Source: Cytobacillus firmus (GTDB lineage Bacteria > Bacillota > Bacilli > Bacillales > Cytobacillaceae). Taken from it: a stretch of DNA of 64,000 bases. The translations under genes were made by a program, and so were the position numbers. The first letter of the stretch is position 1, and each line of letters begins with the position of its first letter. Under the pieces are notes generated by a model. The model was given only the letters and a program-made list of their open reading frames with translations, was not told where the DNA came from and did not search any database. The DNA is taken from NCBI RefSeq assembly GCF_023612095.1, contig NZ_CP086235.1, positions 3,979,501 through 4,043,500 on the forward strand, read 5' to 3'. Shown one piece after another: positions 1-7,980 of the stretch.

Positions 1-131
1 TTTCTCCACTTTTCAACCATTGTTCATAAGGCAAAAATATAGGATAATATAAATAATTATGTTAACCTGTTAATCATTTTAGTTAACCTATATATATATA
101 TATATCTAGTAGATATGATTGGGGGGATTTT

Positions 132-548
132 ATGTATAAGCTGCGCGGCCATCATCTCTTTTGCCTTCTAGGCTATCGGGGAATGGGCTACTCTCAGGAA
201 TATGTGGAAAATATGACCCGTATGCATCAAACCTTGAGAGGCAACCCCAGGACATGGATACAGCTTGTTAAAGGGCCGGATCACCTGTGTGAAAAGTATC
301 CCAACTCAGGTGAATACCATTGTGAACACGATGATATTTATGAAAGAGATGCCGTTATTCTTGAGAAATTAGGTCTTAGAATCGGACAAATTCTGTACTG
401 GCAGGACATCGAGTCAAATATCCAGAAGTATGCTCTTCCCTCAGATATACAGACTGTTTGTGAAACTTGTTCGTGGCGCTCATATGGCGTTTGTGAAGAA
501 GGTATCCGGGATATTCTTGCAGGGCAGGGCTTAAGGGAAGTAAAATAA
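132..548 (+). CDS. DUF1284 domain-containing protein
   Basis: A 138-residue soluble protein of the DUF1284 family, recognised from the opening KLRGHHLFCLLGYRG and the spaced cysteines (C52, C63, and the CETC pair near residues 110-113). The family is uncharacterised; the conserved His/Cys set suggests metal binding, which is inference. A G-rich Shine-Dalgarno (GGGGGGA) lies 5-10 bases before the ATG. It stands alone, with AT-rich promoter-like sequence upstream and a minus-strand gene downstream. Confidence 0.85.
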   Translation: MYKLRGHHLFCLLGYRGMGYSQEYVENMTRMHQTLRGNPRTWIQLVKGPDHLCEKYPNSGEYHCEHDDIYERDAVILEKLGLRIGQILYWQDIESNIQKYALPSDIQTVCETCSWRSYGVCEEGIRDILAGQGLREVK

Positions 549-628
549 GACCTCTATTAGAATCTAAAATGGTAACATCCATTAAATTAACCTCTGCCGG
601 CCACACTTAAATAGAGGACAATCAATAA

Positions 629-829
629 TTACCGTTTCTTTTTAATCAAATCAATTAAATAACAAAACAGTGAAATTACAAAGGACAGAAGCAGTACAAT
701 GATTGTTCCGAATGTGTATACCGCTTCTTCTGCCGGATCGCCTCCGCCCATATATACTGAACCAAAAATAAAAAAGAGCAAGACACTTACCATCACGAGT
801 AAGAAGAAAATACTAATATACTTTGACAT
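629..829 (-). CDS. Small two-helix membrane protein
   Basis: 66 residues from the ATG that follows GGGGGATTCT; a longer start four codons upstream is possible but has no ribosome binding site. Two hydrophobic segments (about residues 5-25 and 38-60) flank a short loop containing GGGDPAEE, and the protein ends in a basic IDLIKKKR tail. No family recognised. It is monocistronic on the minus strand. Confidence 0.6.
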   Translation of the reverse strand: MSKYISIFFLLVMVSVLLFFIFGSVYMGGGDPAEEAVYTFGTIIVLLLSFVISLFCYLIDLIKKKR

Positions 830-883
830 AGAATCCCCCATTGTTCCGATATTCCTTCTAATATATGAGAAAAATTAAGCATG

Positions 884-910
884 GTTCCCGCACTTTCAAG
901 ATGCGGGAAC
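884..910. terminator. GC-rich hairpin
   Basis: GTTCCCGCA and TGCGGGAAC form a perfect 9-bp stem with a 9-base loop, just downstream of the 40-residue minus-strand microprotein. The T-rich tract lies several bases away, so termination is likely but not textbook. Confidence 0.5.
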
Positions 911-925
911 TACTCTACTTTCCAG

Positions 926-1048
926 TCACCCCAGCCACTGCTGATTGTAAGCTATGATCCCCAATATGGCACCAGCACCTGCGCCAAATAGTAAACCCCC
1001 AATGGCCCAAATCGCTTTTTTCTTCACTTTATTATTCTTTTCGATCAC
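926..1048 (-). CDS. 40-residue single-helix microprotein
   Basis: Starts at GTG behind a strong GAGGAGGTG site (GGAGG about 8 bases upstream). The product has a basic head (IEKNNKVKKK), one transmembrane helix rich in Gly/Ala containing LLFGAGAGAILGIIAY, and a short NQQWLG tail. No known family. The helix pattern FGA-x-x-G-x-x-x-G-x-x-AY recurs in the unrelated-locus microprotein at 26134-26238, which supports both being real genes. Confidence 0.6.
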   Translation of the reverse strand: MIEKNNKVKKKAIWAIGGLLFGAGAGAILGIIAYNQQWLG

Positions 1049-1235
1049 GAACGGCACCTCCTCACAGTGGATTAAGAGTCAGACAGAACACTCTTACATT
1101 TATTTTCACTTCTTTTAATAATTGGAAACTCCTTCTTGTATCCGTAATTTTTTTAGTGTGACTTCTACAAATTTCATGGTATATTTTAGTAGGCTATTTG
1201 AACTATAGATAGCACTTTATTATCGGTGAAGAGAT

Positions 1236-2783
1236 ATGAAAAAACCTATGAGATTAAGCATCCAGTGGCTTATTTTAGGCTTACTGGCTTTTGCCATGCT
1301 TGGCACCTATGCAGGAAGTGTCATTTCGAGTGTAGTGGTCAGCAAGAACAACCTGGAGAAAAATTATTTAATAGAAAATCAGTATTATGCTCAAAAACTG
1401 GCCGCTGTTACAGATTCTCTTTTTGTCAATATGATTAAAAATCTGACGATGGCAGCACGAAATGAATATCTTTTGACGAACGATTCCCGGAAAATCCATA
1501 ATGAATTAGATTTCATACTGCAGTCGACTACCTATTTCAACTCTACATTTTTTGCGGATAAAACAGGCCGTATCGTGGCATCTTCTCCTGATATGGCGTT
1601 AAATGGAACAAAATTAACTAGTGTCGGTGCAAAAGAATCTCTGGAAAAGAAAGTTCCTATAATATCAAAGCCTTATGTAGGTGTGACCGGAAAATTAATT
1701 ATGCTTATCTCTGTCCCCGTTTTTGATAAAAGCGGATCGTATGAGGGATTTCTTGCTGGAACCATCTATTTACATGAAGCTAACAGCCTTATCCAGATTC
1801 TAGGACAGCATCCAAAGCATGAAAATAACTCTTATGTATATGTGGTTGATTCTGAAGGTAATATTATTTACCATCCGGATAAAAAAAGAATTAACGATAA
1901 TGTGAAAGAAAACAAAGTGATACAGCACGTTTTAGAAGGAAGAAACGGAAATCTGGAAGTTACGAATACGAAAGGCATAGCCATGCTTGCCGGGTATGCC
2001 TCAGCTACCTCAACAAGCAAATGGGGAATTGTATCCCAGACTCCTAAAGAATCTGTGATGGAGCCAACCTTTGAAATGGCCAGGCAGGTAAGCTTGATTG
2101 CCATTCTCTTTATGCTGTTTGTGTTCGCCCTCTCCCTGATCATGCTGAAAAAAATTGTCAATCCGATCAGAAATTTAGCTTTATATGCAAAGCAGATGAC
2201 AACCGAACCATCTCGTCCTGCACCCCAAATTCCCGGCTGGTATTTTGAGTTAAAGGAATTAAAGCGTGCTATTTTAATAGCTGTGGATTTTTATCAGACC
2301 AAACTGACGAATGCGGAAAGTGAGTCGAACCTGGATCCGCTGACCGGCTTCTACAACCGCCGTTTTTTAGAAAAAAAGATAAGTGAGCTCGATAAATACT
2401 CCATCATTTTATTTGATATTGACCATTTTAAAGCAGTAAACGACCAGTTTGGACATCAAATGGGAGATGAAGTATTGAAATTTCTGTCTGAATTAGTTAA
2501 GAGGGAAACGAGAGCAAGTGATCTGTGCTTCCGCATAGGCGGCGAAGAATTTCTAATCATCCTTCCCGACACCGAAGTTCACATCACGGAATCTGTTGCA
2601 GAACGGATAAGGAAAACCACTGAATACACCTTAAGCCCCTCCGGAAAACTCATCACTGTTTCCATGGGAATAAGCAGCTTTCCCGATTCAGCGGATAGCT
2701 TTTCAGAGTTAATGAACAAAACGGACGAGGCATTATACAAGGCCAAACAAGAGGGAAGAAACAAAGTGGTTACCGCAGTGTAA
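1236..2783 (+). CDS. Sensor diguanylate cyclase (Cache + GGDEF)
   Basis: 515 residues: transmembrane helix about 9-32, extracytoplasmic double-Cache-like sensor about 40-270, second helix about 282-304, a HAMP-like linker, and a GGDEF domain about 360-512. The active-site signature is RIGGEEF (GGEEF at residues 435-439) and the product-inhibition I-site RASD lies exactly five residues before it (426-429), so it should be an active, feedback-inhibited synthase of cyclic di-GMP. It responds to an unknown extracellular ligand. It is single-gene and ends at a strong bidirectional terminator. An EAL protein at 51806-52807 could act on the same second messenger. Confidence 0.93.
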   Translation: MKKPMRLSIQWLILGLLAFAMLGTYAGSVISSVVVSKNNLEKNYLIENQYYAQKLAAVTDSLFVNMIKNLTMAARNEYLLTNDSRKIHNELDFILQSTTYFNSTFFADKTGRIVASSPDMALNGTKLTSVGAKESLEKKVPIISKPYVGVTGKLIMLISVPVFDKSGSYEGFLAGTIYLHEANSLIQILGQHPKHENNSYVYVVDSEGNIIYHPDKKRINDNVKENKVIQHVLEGRNGNLEVTNTKGIAMLAGYASATSTSKWGIVSQTPKESVMEPTFEMARQVSLIAILFMLFVFALSLIMLKKIVNPIRNLALYAKQMTTEPSRPAPQIPGWYFELKELKRAILIAVDFYQTKLTNAESESNLDPLTGFYNRRFLEKKISELDKYSIILFDIDHFKAVNDQFGHQMGDEVLKFLSELVKRETRASDLCFRIGGEEFLIILPDTEVHITESVAERIRKTTEYTLSPSGKLITVSMGISSFPDSADSFSELMNKTDEALYKAKQEGRNKVVTAV

Positions 2784-2790
2784 AATAAAG

Positions 2791-2829
2791 AGGGCAAGCT
2801 TTGAGTGAATATCTCTCAAAGCTTGCCCT
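2791..2829. terminator. Bidirectional terminator
   Basis: A perfect 15-bp stem (AGGGCAAGCTTTGAG and its complement) with a 9-base loop separates the convergent diguanylate cyclase and cdd genes. Confidence 0.9.
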
Positions 2830-2838
2830 CCCTTTATG

Positions 2839-3237
2839 CTACATCTCTAAATCCGTAAATGCATACGGCAATAAATCTTTTAATGTCAGTTCTAATATTT
2901 CTTTCTTCTCATTTGTTAAGTAGACTGGCATATCAGGCATACAGAACTCGGCTAACACCTGTCTGCAGATGCTGCACGGCGGAAGAAAATCTGCCGTATC
3001 ACCAGCTACAGCTATAGCTTGAAAATCACCTTTTTGGTAACCGTTAGCAATTGCGGTAAAAATTGCTGTTCTTTCAGCACAATTCGTTGCACCTAACGAA
3101 ACATTTTCCACGTTCACGCCATTAATGACAGTGCCGTCTTTCAGCAATAAAGCAGCCCCAACCGAAAATTTGGAATAGGGAGCATATGCTCTTTCCTTCA
3201 TACTGCGTGCACTTTCCATCAATTGCTCTTTATTCAT
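2839..3237 (-). CDS. cdd: Cytidine deaminase
   Basis: Homotetrameric zinc enzyme of pyrimidine salvage that converts cytidine/deoxycytidine to uridine/deoxyuridine. The zinc and catalytic signatures are visible: NCAERTA (Cys ligand and catalytic Glu) and PPCSICRQ (two Cys ligands). About 132 residues from the ATG at 3237, matching the compact bacterial family; the ATG two codons from the open frame's upstream end lacks spacing to the GGATGGG site, so the internal start is preferred. No operon partners here. Confidence 0.95.
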   Translation of the reverse strand: MNKEQLMESARSMKERAYAPYSKFSVGAALLLKDGTVINGVNVENVSLGATNCAERTAIFTAIANGYQKGDFQAIAVAGDTADFLPPCSICRQVLAEFCMPDMPVYLTNEKKEILELTLKDLLPYAFTDLEM

Positions 3238-3348
3238 CTTACCCATCCTTTTCAAAGAAGAATGAACTTTTCACAGTCCCCTTAGGCCAATGTAAAATTG
3301 GCAGGATTTTTATCATATAATTTTTTGAAATGTTTGTCAATGTACTGA

Positions 3349-3504
3349 CTGTCCGAAGTTGAGCCAGGTTCGGACTCTGGACCGCCAATTTCAGCTTTCT
3401 CTGTCCGAAGTTGAGCCAGGTTCTGACTCTAAACCGCCAATTTCCGCTTTTTCTGTCCGAAGTCGATCCAAGTCTGACTCTTGACCGCGGATTTATGCTT
3501 CCTT
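3349..3504. repeat. Three tandem copies of a 52-bp repeat
   Basis: Copies begin at 3349, 3401 and 3453, each opening with CTGTCCGAAGT and carrying GACTCT and ACCGC landmarks; the third copy has diverged most. The array fills the otherwise gene-free interval 3238-3764. On the minus strand it gives a spurious open frame. Spacing has no unique spacers, so it is not CRISPR. Similar intergenic repeats producing 'hypothetical proteins' occur in other bacilli (recollection, not checked). Confidence 0.8.
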
Positions 3505-3764
3505 TGCAACTCCGCAGCCCAGATTTCCTCATTCTATGTCCCAGGAAGAACCAAATCCCAGCTCACCTGCTAGAGGTTCATCCCCAAAGCGCGTTCCAGG
3601 GTACAAACTCTATCAAAAAGAGGAAAAAGAGCCCATATTAATTACTATAGGCCCATCCCACTTCGGTATCTTTGCTTACATATGTATGTTACAATGAAAT
3701 AAGCATCAAAACTTTAGGGTCAACTCGACTTTTCTTAGTCACCCCTTTGAAAGGGGATTAAAAA

Positions 3765-4124
3765 ATGGAGAAAATAAGCGTATTTCTGGATGATTATCGG
3801 AGAGCGCCGGATGGTCATGTATTAGTTGAGACCATTGATGATTGCATCCTTTTGCTTCAGACCTATGAAATTGACCACCTGTCATTAGACCATGACTTAG
3901 TAAGCAAATCGAGAAACGGTCTTATGCTTGTTCAGATAATGGTTCAAAAACAGCTATTCGCGGATCGAATAACTGTCCACTCTGCCAATTCAGTAGGCGG
4001 GAAAGCCATGTATCGTTATTTAAAACAAGCACAGCACGATTTTGAAATGCCCACTGATATTAAAGTAATTTTACGTCCACTGCCCCTAAACTACATTCCG
4101 CCAACCTATTCGCACAGCTTCTAG
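3765..4124 (+). CDS. Cyclic-phosphate processing receiver (cRec) domain protein
   Basis: 119 residues matching the cRec family: a receiver-like fold with VFLDDYRRAPDG at the N-terminus, SLDHDL at about 43-48 and HSANSVGGKAM at about 89-99. The family is proposed to process cyclic nucleotide phosphates or RNA ends rather than to be a phosphorelay receiver; that role is family-level prediction. The Shine-Dalgarno AAAGGGG sits in the 3' arm of a perfect CCCCTTT/AAAGGGG hairpin at 3743-3757, so translation could be gated by RNA structure. A terminator follows at 4187. Confidence 0.75.
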   Translation: MEKISVFLDDYRRAPDGHVLVETIDDCILLLQTYEIDHLSLDHDLVSKSRNGLMLVQIMVQKQLFADRITVHSANSVGGKAMYRYLKQAQHDFEMPTDIKVILRPLPLNYIPPTYSHSF

Positions 4125-4186
4125 AGTACCAATGACAACCACCTTTTCTCCTTAGTCACAGGAATTATATAAATCAATAGTGTACA

Positions 4187-4218
4187 GGGAGCAGAGTTAA
4201 TCGACTGCTTCCTTTTTT
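4187..4218 (+). terminator. Intrinsic terminator
   Basis: GGGAGCAG and CTGCTTCC pair around a 10-base loop and are followed by TTTTTT, downstream of the cRec gene. Confidence 0.75.
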
Positions 4219-4277
4219 CATGTCTTTAATAGTTAAAATAGACCCGCTCCCGCATCAAACCTTTAGAACATTTGTCA

Positions 4278-4442
4278 TCACATTCCGCCACACTCAGGAG
4301 GCTTTTCCTTTTCTCCCTCAGCAAAATCGCAGCCTTCTGCAACTGATTCAAGTCCATATTCTGTACTGCTGACATCCTTCATACCTTGATCATTTATGGT
4401 GCTTTTAAAGTCCTTGTTCATTCCTTCTTTATTTTCTCTCAT
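4278..4442 (-). CDS. Small acidic hypothetical protein
   Basis: 54 residues from the ATG preceded by GGAGGG at 7 bases; a 19-codon upstream extension has no ribosome binding site. Polar, with two cysteines (one in the terminal PPECGGM). No family recognised. The size and composition resemble small spore or stress proteins of bacilli, but that is only an impression. Confidence 0.5.
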   Translation of the reverse strand: MRENKEGMNKDFKSTINDQGMKDVSSTEYGLESVAEGCDFAEGEKEKPPECGGM

Positions 4443-4587
4443 GAGTTTCCCTCCAGCCTTTTTATAAAAGTTTTCTCTTAGAGGAATCATGTTATTCATG
4501 CGGTGGGTATTCCTGGGATATGAACTGCAGCACTATATTCCAACTCTTTTCTATTAAGTGAATTTACACAAGGAATCTTAGAAAGTT

Positions 4588-5148
4588 CTACAGCTCAATC
4601 TGCCTGATGATTTTCGCCGGATTTCCGCCAACCACTACATTCTCGGGCACATCTTTGGTAACGACTGCACCTGATGCGATCACCGCATTGTCCCCGATTG
4701 TTACACCTGGATTAATGACGGCACTTCCCCCAATCCATACATTGTTTCCAATCGTAATCGGCTTTGCATATTCCCTGCCCGAATTGCGTTCAGCAGGATG
4801 GAGCGGATGCGTTGCCGTATAGATATGTACACCAGGTGCAAGCATGCAGTTATCTCCAAAACGAACTTCACAGACATCTAAGATTGTGCAGTCGAAGTTC
4901 GCAAAAAAGTTTTCACCTACATGCGTATTATAGCCGTAATCAAACCGGATATTGGGCTCCATATATACGTTTTCTCCGGTAGACCCCAGTAACTCCTTTA
5001 ATAACTTTGTCCGCTTTTCTCCTTCTGTCTCCAGAGTCTGGTTGTACATCCTAACCTTTCGTCTTGCTTCATCGCGTTCCTTTATCAATACCGGATCGGC
5101 AGGATCATACATTTCTCCGGCCAGCATTTTTTCTTTTTCTGTTTTCAT
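4588..5148 (-). CDS. maa: Sugar O-acetyltransferase (maltose/galactoside acetyltransferase type)
   Basis: 186 residues, the family's usual length. N-terminal [14 protein letters not shown] is the Mac domain that precedes a left-handed parallel beta-helix built of hexapeptide repeats (for example NFDCTILDV and [13 protein letters not shown]). The catalytic His lies in [16 protein letters not shown]. It transfers acetyl from acetyl-CoA to sugars, probably as detoxification of non-metabolisable sugars. ATG at 5148 is preferred over one six codons upstream because of AGG spacing. Monocistronic. Confidence 0.9.
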   Translation of the reverse strand: MKTEKEKMLAGEMYDPADPVLIKERDEARRKVRMYNQTLETEGEKRTKLLKELLGSTGENVYMEPNIRFDYGYNTHVGENFFANFDCTILDVCEVRFGDNCMLAPGVHIYTATHPLHPAERNSGREYAKPITIGNNVWIGGSAVINPGVTIGDNAVIASGAVVTKDVPENVVVGGNPAKIIRQIEL

Positions 5149-5194
5149 TTTAGGACCTGCTTTCAAATGAATTTTTTAAACAGAACTGAAAAAA

Positions 5195-5220
5195 GGACAG
5201 TGTACCTGTCCCCGTGTCCC
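5195..5220. repeat. GGGACA-family dispersed repeat, copy 1
   Basis: On the minus strand it reads GGGACACGGGGACAGGTACA then CTGTCC, the same wording as copies at 5496-5524 and 27909-27975. It can fold through GGACAG/CTGTCC. It lies immediately 3' of the small zinc-ribbon gene. Confidence 0.65.
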
Positions 5221-5221
5221 T

Positions 5222-5431
5222 TTAGCGTGGCGCTTTAGGCGGCTGGCAAACGTCACATTTGCGCTGGTGATTATTTTTGAATTTCGTAAATGTTTTTTCA
5301 AATTGGCTGCCGCATGCACATTGAAAAAGCAGCTTTTGAGAAAAACCATGATATTCCGTTGACAGCAGCTTACTATCCGAGTTTTTCTCAACGAAATCGT
5401 TAATTTTGCTGATGGTCCATCGTTTATTCAT
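5222..5431 (-). CDS. Small zinc-ribbon-like protein
   Basis: 69 residues, ATG preceded by GGAGGTG. It opens with RWTISKINDFVEKNS and carries CACGSQFEKTFTKFKNN followed by CDVC, giving four cysteines that could bind one zinc ion. The layout resembles the DNA-binding zinc modules that accompany homing-endonuclease-like or phage proteins (inference). It is bracketed on both sides by GGGACA repeats, which fits a small mobile or repeat-associated cassette. Confidence 0.6.
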   Translation of the reverse strand: MNKRWTISKINDFVEKNSDSKLLSTEYHGFSQKLLFQCACGSQFEKTFTKFKNNHQRKCDVCQPPKAPR

Positions 5432-5495
5432 TACCTTACACCTCCATTATGAGCACAGCTCATAATTCCTAAGTTCCTCATTATAACATGGGCCT

Positions 5496-5524
5496 GGGAC
5501 AAAGGGACAGGTTCATTGTCCCCC
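5496..5524. repeat. GGGACA-family dispersed repeat, copy 2
   Basis: Contains GGGACAGGTTCATTGTCCC, which can pair GGGACAA with TTGTCCC. Placed between the zinc-ribbon and AlkD-like genes; together with copy 1 it flanks the zinc-ribbon gene. Confidence 0.65.
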
Positions 5525-5533
5525 ATAGCAGTT

Positions 5534-6241
5534 TTAGCATCTTACATATTTCCGTTTAAAGCCAATCCTTCCTCTGTCCACTTCCTTTTGGATATTTTCT
5601 GAGGCCTGCAGGATAGTGCTTTTTTTCTTGTCCCTTTTCATTTCGACCGGACCCATGGCTTTTGCAATCTCAACCGCCTTTTCATGGAGCGGCAAAAAAG
5701 AAACACCCATGGTATAGACAAAATTATTCATAGCGGATTTCGTACGCTCCGGAGAATCGTGGATGGTGTCTTTCACTTTATCAAGCATTTTGGACAGCTT
5801 CTCTTCGGAAAATTCAGCATCCGGACGATTCCCCAAAAGCCAGCAATAGCAGCTCCAGCCGCCGGACATCCGCAGTTCTTCCCCGCTTTCAATCCATTTG
5901 TCGGCAACATCCTGTGCAATATCTGTTTCAGCTAACGTAACGGCCACCACATAATCGGACAGCATATAAAAATAAGCAGCATCCATCCAGCGGTCAAAAT
6001 CCGCTTCGGTCATGGCCTCAGGATCTGCAATGACGCCTGCAAAGTACATAGCATCATAATTCCCTGTGGCGTATAGCTCCTCCGCCAAAGGCTGATTTCT
6101 TTTTATTTTCTTAGCTATCGGTTTCATTGCACCTGTTGCAACGCCAAAAAGCGGCTCGTGTGCGCCGTTTGATATGTATATTTTCTTGGTCCGTTCCTTG
6201 CCGAGAGCCTCCAGCTCCTGCATAACTGTCTGTAAATCCAT
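5534..6241 (-). CDS. DNA alkylation repair protein (AlkD-like), paralog 1
   Basis: 235 residues from the ATG at 6241 (AAAGGAAAG site), of the AlkD-type HEAT-repeat family that removes alkylated bases without base flipping. Family landmarks include LFGVATGAMKPIAKKIK, the GNYDAMYFAG helix, WCYCW-like aromatic positions (GGWSCYCW), and the terminal GRIGFKRKYVRC. A second gene of exactly the same length with the same order of landmarks lies at 43047-43754. Many members of this branch are annotated by homology only, so the glycosylase activity is not certain. Confidence 0.85.
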   Translation of the reverse strand: MDLQTVMQELEALGKERTKKIYISNGAHEPLFGVATGAMKPIAKKIKRNQPLAEELYATGNYDAMYFAGVIADPEAMTEADFDRWMDAAYFYMLSDYVVAVTLAETDIAQDVADKWIESGEELRMSGGWSCYCWLLGNRPDAEFSEEKLSKMLDKVKDTIHDSPERTKSAMNNFVYTMGVSFLPLHEKAVEIAKAMGPVEMKRDKKKSTILQASENIQKEVDRGRIGFKRKYVRC

Positions 6242-6352
6242 CTTTAAACACTTTCCTTTCAATTTAATAAGCTCACCTAGTATGAGCATCTCCTTAGATG
6301 ATGTTACGTATAACTATTCTCCTTCTGTACTTTTGTTCCCTGTTTTCACATG

Positions 6353-6385
6353 AAAATAGAGCTGCCAATATGACAGCTCTATTTT
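6353..6385. terminator. Bidirectional terminator
   Basis: AAAATAGAGCTG pairs perfectly with CAGCTCTATTTT over a 9-base loop. It ends the MFS gene on the minus strand. Confidence 0.9.
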
Positions 6386-6395
6386 ATCAAACTCC

Positions 6396-7640
6396 TTACG
6401 ATTCACTCAGCTCAGGCTTCCCGGCTTCCAGAAGCACCTGATCCCTGCCTAATATAACAGCTAACAGAATAATGAATGCCCCTGTTCCCACAAGAAGCCA
6501 TTCGATGGCAATGACATCCGCAATCGGGCCAAATATCAGCATGCCAATCGGCATCATGGAGGTGGAGATCATCCCCATGACACCAAACACTCTGCCTAAA
6601 TAATTCTCTTCAATTTTTTCCTGAAGCAATACGGTTACCGGTGTATTGAAAATTGGCATGGCAATCCCGAATAACGCCATGAACAATAAATAAATCCAGA
6701 AAATCGGCACGATGCCAAGTGCCAGGGTGCAGATCCCCATGATGAGACTGGCAAGGGTCATGGTTGTAATTTTATTTGGATATCCACCCCAGGAAGCAAT
6801 AATTCCGCCCCCTGCCATCATGCCGACTGAAAAGGCAATTTCAATGGCAGTCAGCAGCCATACATCTCCACCAAAGGTCCGGGTAACCTGAAGCGGCGTC
6901 AGAAAGGCCGCAGGTGCCATTAGGACGAAGAAGATCGCAAAAAACAGAAAGAATTTTTTCAGAAACGGGCTGCTATTGACATAATGAAGCCCCTGTTTGA
7001 AGTCGCTGAAGTAGCTCGCTGTCTGTTCCGCTGCTGCTTTTTCGTGCACAGCAACTTTGACAAAAGCCATCAGAGTTATAATGGCAATCACCGCTGTGAT
7101 GACATCGATAAAGAAGATGACTTCAAGTGACGCCATTGCAATTAAAGCAGCACTGACCATTGGTGAAACAAACATAATGACAGCCTGTATGCTCCCATTT
7201 ACCCCATTCACCTTTGTGAGCTTATCCTTAGGAACTATCTGAGGCAGAATCGCCCCGACAGCAGGAGTCTGGATTCCTGTTCCAAGGGCACGAATCCCTG
7301 CCATGACAAACAGCAGCCAGATGGATTCATATCCCATTAAAAACAGGATAGCAAGGATCAGTGTGGAAAAGGCAATAAGACCATCTGCTAAAATAATCAG
7401 CATTTTCCGGTTGTACCGGTCTGCCCAGACACCGGCAACCGGTGATAAAAAGAAGGTCGGAATGAACCCGCAAATAATGTAGAGAGTCATCATCAAACCG
7501 GATTCTGTCGTTAACGTAATATGCCACATAATGGCGTATTGAACAAGGGACGATCCAAAGAGCGAGATCGTCTGACTGCTTAAAAATAGAATAATATTCT
7601 TCAGCCAATTCTCCTGCAGATTAGGATTTATTGTATTCAT
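6396..7640 (-). CDS. MFS transporter, DHA3 / macrolide-efflux type
   Basis: 414 residues with 12 predicted transmembrane helices. The DHA3 signature is clear: SLFGSSLVQYAIMWHIT in helix 1, then SPVAGVWADRYNRKMLI in the loop after helix 2, and RALGTGIQTPAVGAILPQ. The family includes MefA-type macrolide exporters and enterobactin exporters. The substrate is not shown by the protein alone, but the leader ORF 213 bases upstream carries a macrolide-arrest-like motif and is followed by an intrinsic terminator, which points to an antibiotic-inducible pump. Its own ribosome binding site is weak (GAGTGAT). Confidence 0.88.
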   Translation of the reverse strand: MNTINPNLQENWLKNIILFLSSQTISLFGSSLVQYAIMWHITLTTESGLMMTLYIICGFIPTFFLSPVAGVWADRYNRKMLIILADGLIAFSTLILAILFLMGYESIWLLFVMAGIRALGTGIQTPAVGAILPQIVPKDKLTKVNGVNGSIQAVIMFVSPMVSAALIAMASLEVIFFIDVITAVIAIITLMAFVKVAVHEKAAAEQTASYFSDFKQGLHYVNSSPFLKKFFLFFAIFFVLMAPAAFLTPLQVTRTFGGDVWLLTAIEIAFSVGMMAGGGIIASWGGYPNKITTMTLASLIMGICTLALGIVPIFWIYLLFMALFGIAMPIFNTPVTVLLQEKIEENYLGRVFGVMGMISTSMMPIGMLIFGPIADVIAIEWLLVGTGAFIILLAVILGRDQVLLEAGKPELSES

Positions 7641-7736
7641 TGCTAATCACTCATTTCTATATTTAATAAAAACAAGCTTTGCCTGTATTCAGCTGATCGA
7701 TCAGTCCGTTCTATACATTCCATTTCTGAAGACAGC

Positions 7737-7765
7737 AAAAAAGAGGAGAAATTCATCCCCTCTTT
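7737..7765 (-). terminator. Intrinsic terminator inside the MFS leader (attenuator)
   Basis: Read on the minus strand: AAAGAGGGGA, loop TGAATT, TCTCCTCTTT, then a T run; ten pairs including one G-U. It stands about 97 bases before the pump's start codon and after the leader ORF, so it would stop transcription before the pump unless disrupted. Confidence 0.8.
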
Positions 7766-7852
7766 AAAAAATACCGTTAAATATAGGTTTCCTTAAATAG
7801 ACAGACCAATCCCTTTGCTCTGAACACAGGCAGAGCCTTCAAACGTATTCAA

Positions 7853-7897
7853 TTAACGATTGAAAAGCGGGCTTCTTAGTCTAATTGATGCTGTCAA
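7853..7897 (-). CDS. ErmDL-like regulatory leader peptide
   Basis: A 15-codon ORF starting TTG, with GGAGG 8 bases upstream, encoding MTASIRLRSPLFNR. The established macrolide-stalling leader ErmDL is MTHSMRLRFPTLNQ: same length, T2, S4, Arg-Leu-Arg at 6-8, P10 and N13 shared. Arg/Lys-x-Arg/Lys is the known macrolide-dependent arrest motif. Codons 4-6 can pair with bases just after the stop (TCAATTA with TAATTGA). An in-frame ATG five codons upstream has no ribosome binding site. Function is inferred; similarity is read directly. Confidence 0.75.
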   Translation of the reverse strand: MTASIRLRSPLFNR

Positions 7898-7930
7898 AAG
7901 GAAAACCTCCATTTCATTATAATTAGATTC

Positions 7931-7959
7931 ATCATACCAGCAGAGACCGGTTCAGGCAA
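7931..7959 (-). promoter_or_regulatory. SigA promoter of the leader-MFS unit
   Basis: Minus-strand TTGCCT, 17-base spacer, TATGAT, with an extended TGG just before the -10. It begins about 20 bases beyond the stop of the second sugar-binding protein, so the pump has its own promoter. Confidence 0.75.
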
Positions 7960-7980
7960 TACCTGGAGAGGTACACATTC

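Noticed and set aside
1140..1170. ECF-like promoter before the diguanylate cyclase (GGAAAC...CGTA)
   Set aside because: Spacing is 13, not 16, and the -35 is off consensus.
3349..3504. Possible CRISPR array
   Set aside because: The three units are directly contiguous at 52 bp with no unique spacers and no cas genes nearby.
3239..3532. Minus-strand 97-codon open frame over the 52-bp repeats
   Set aside because: It only translates the tandem repeat and has no ribosome binding site; treated as a repeat artefact.
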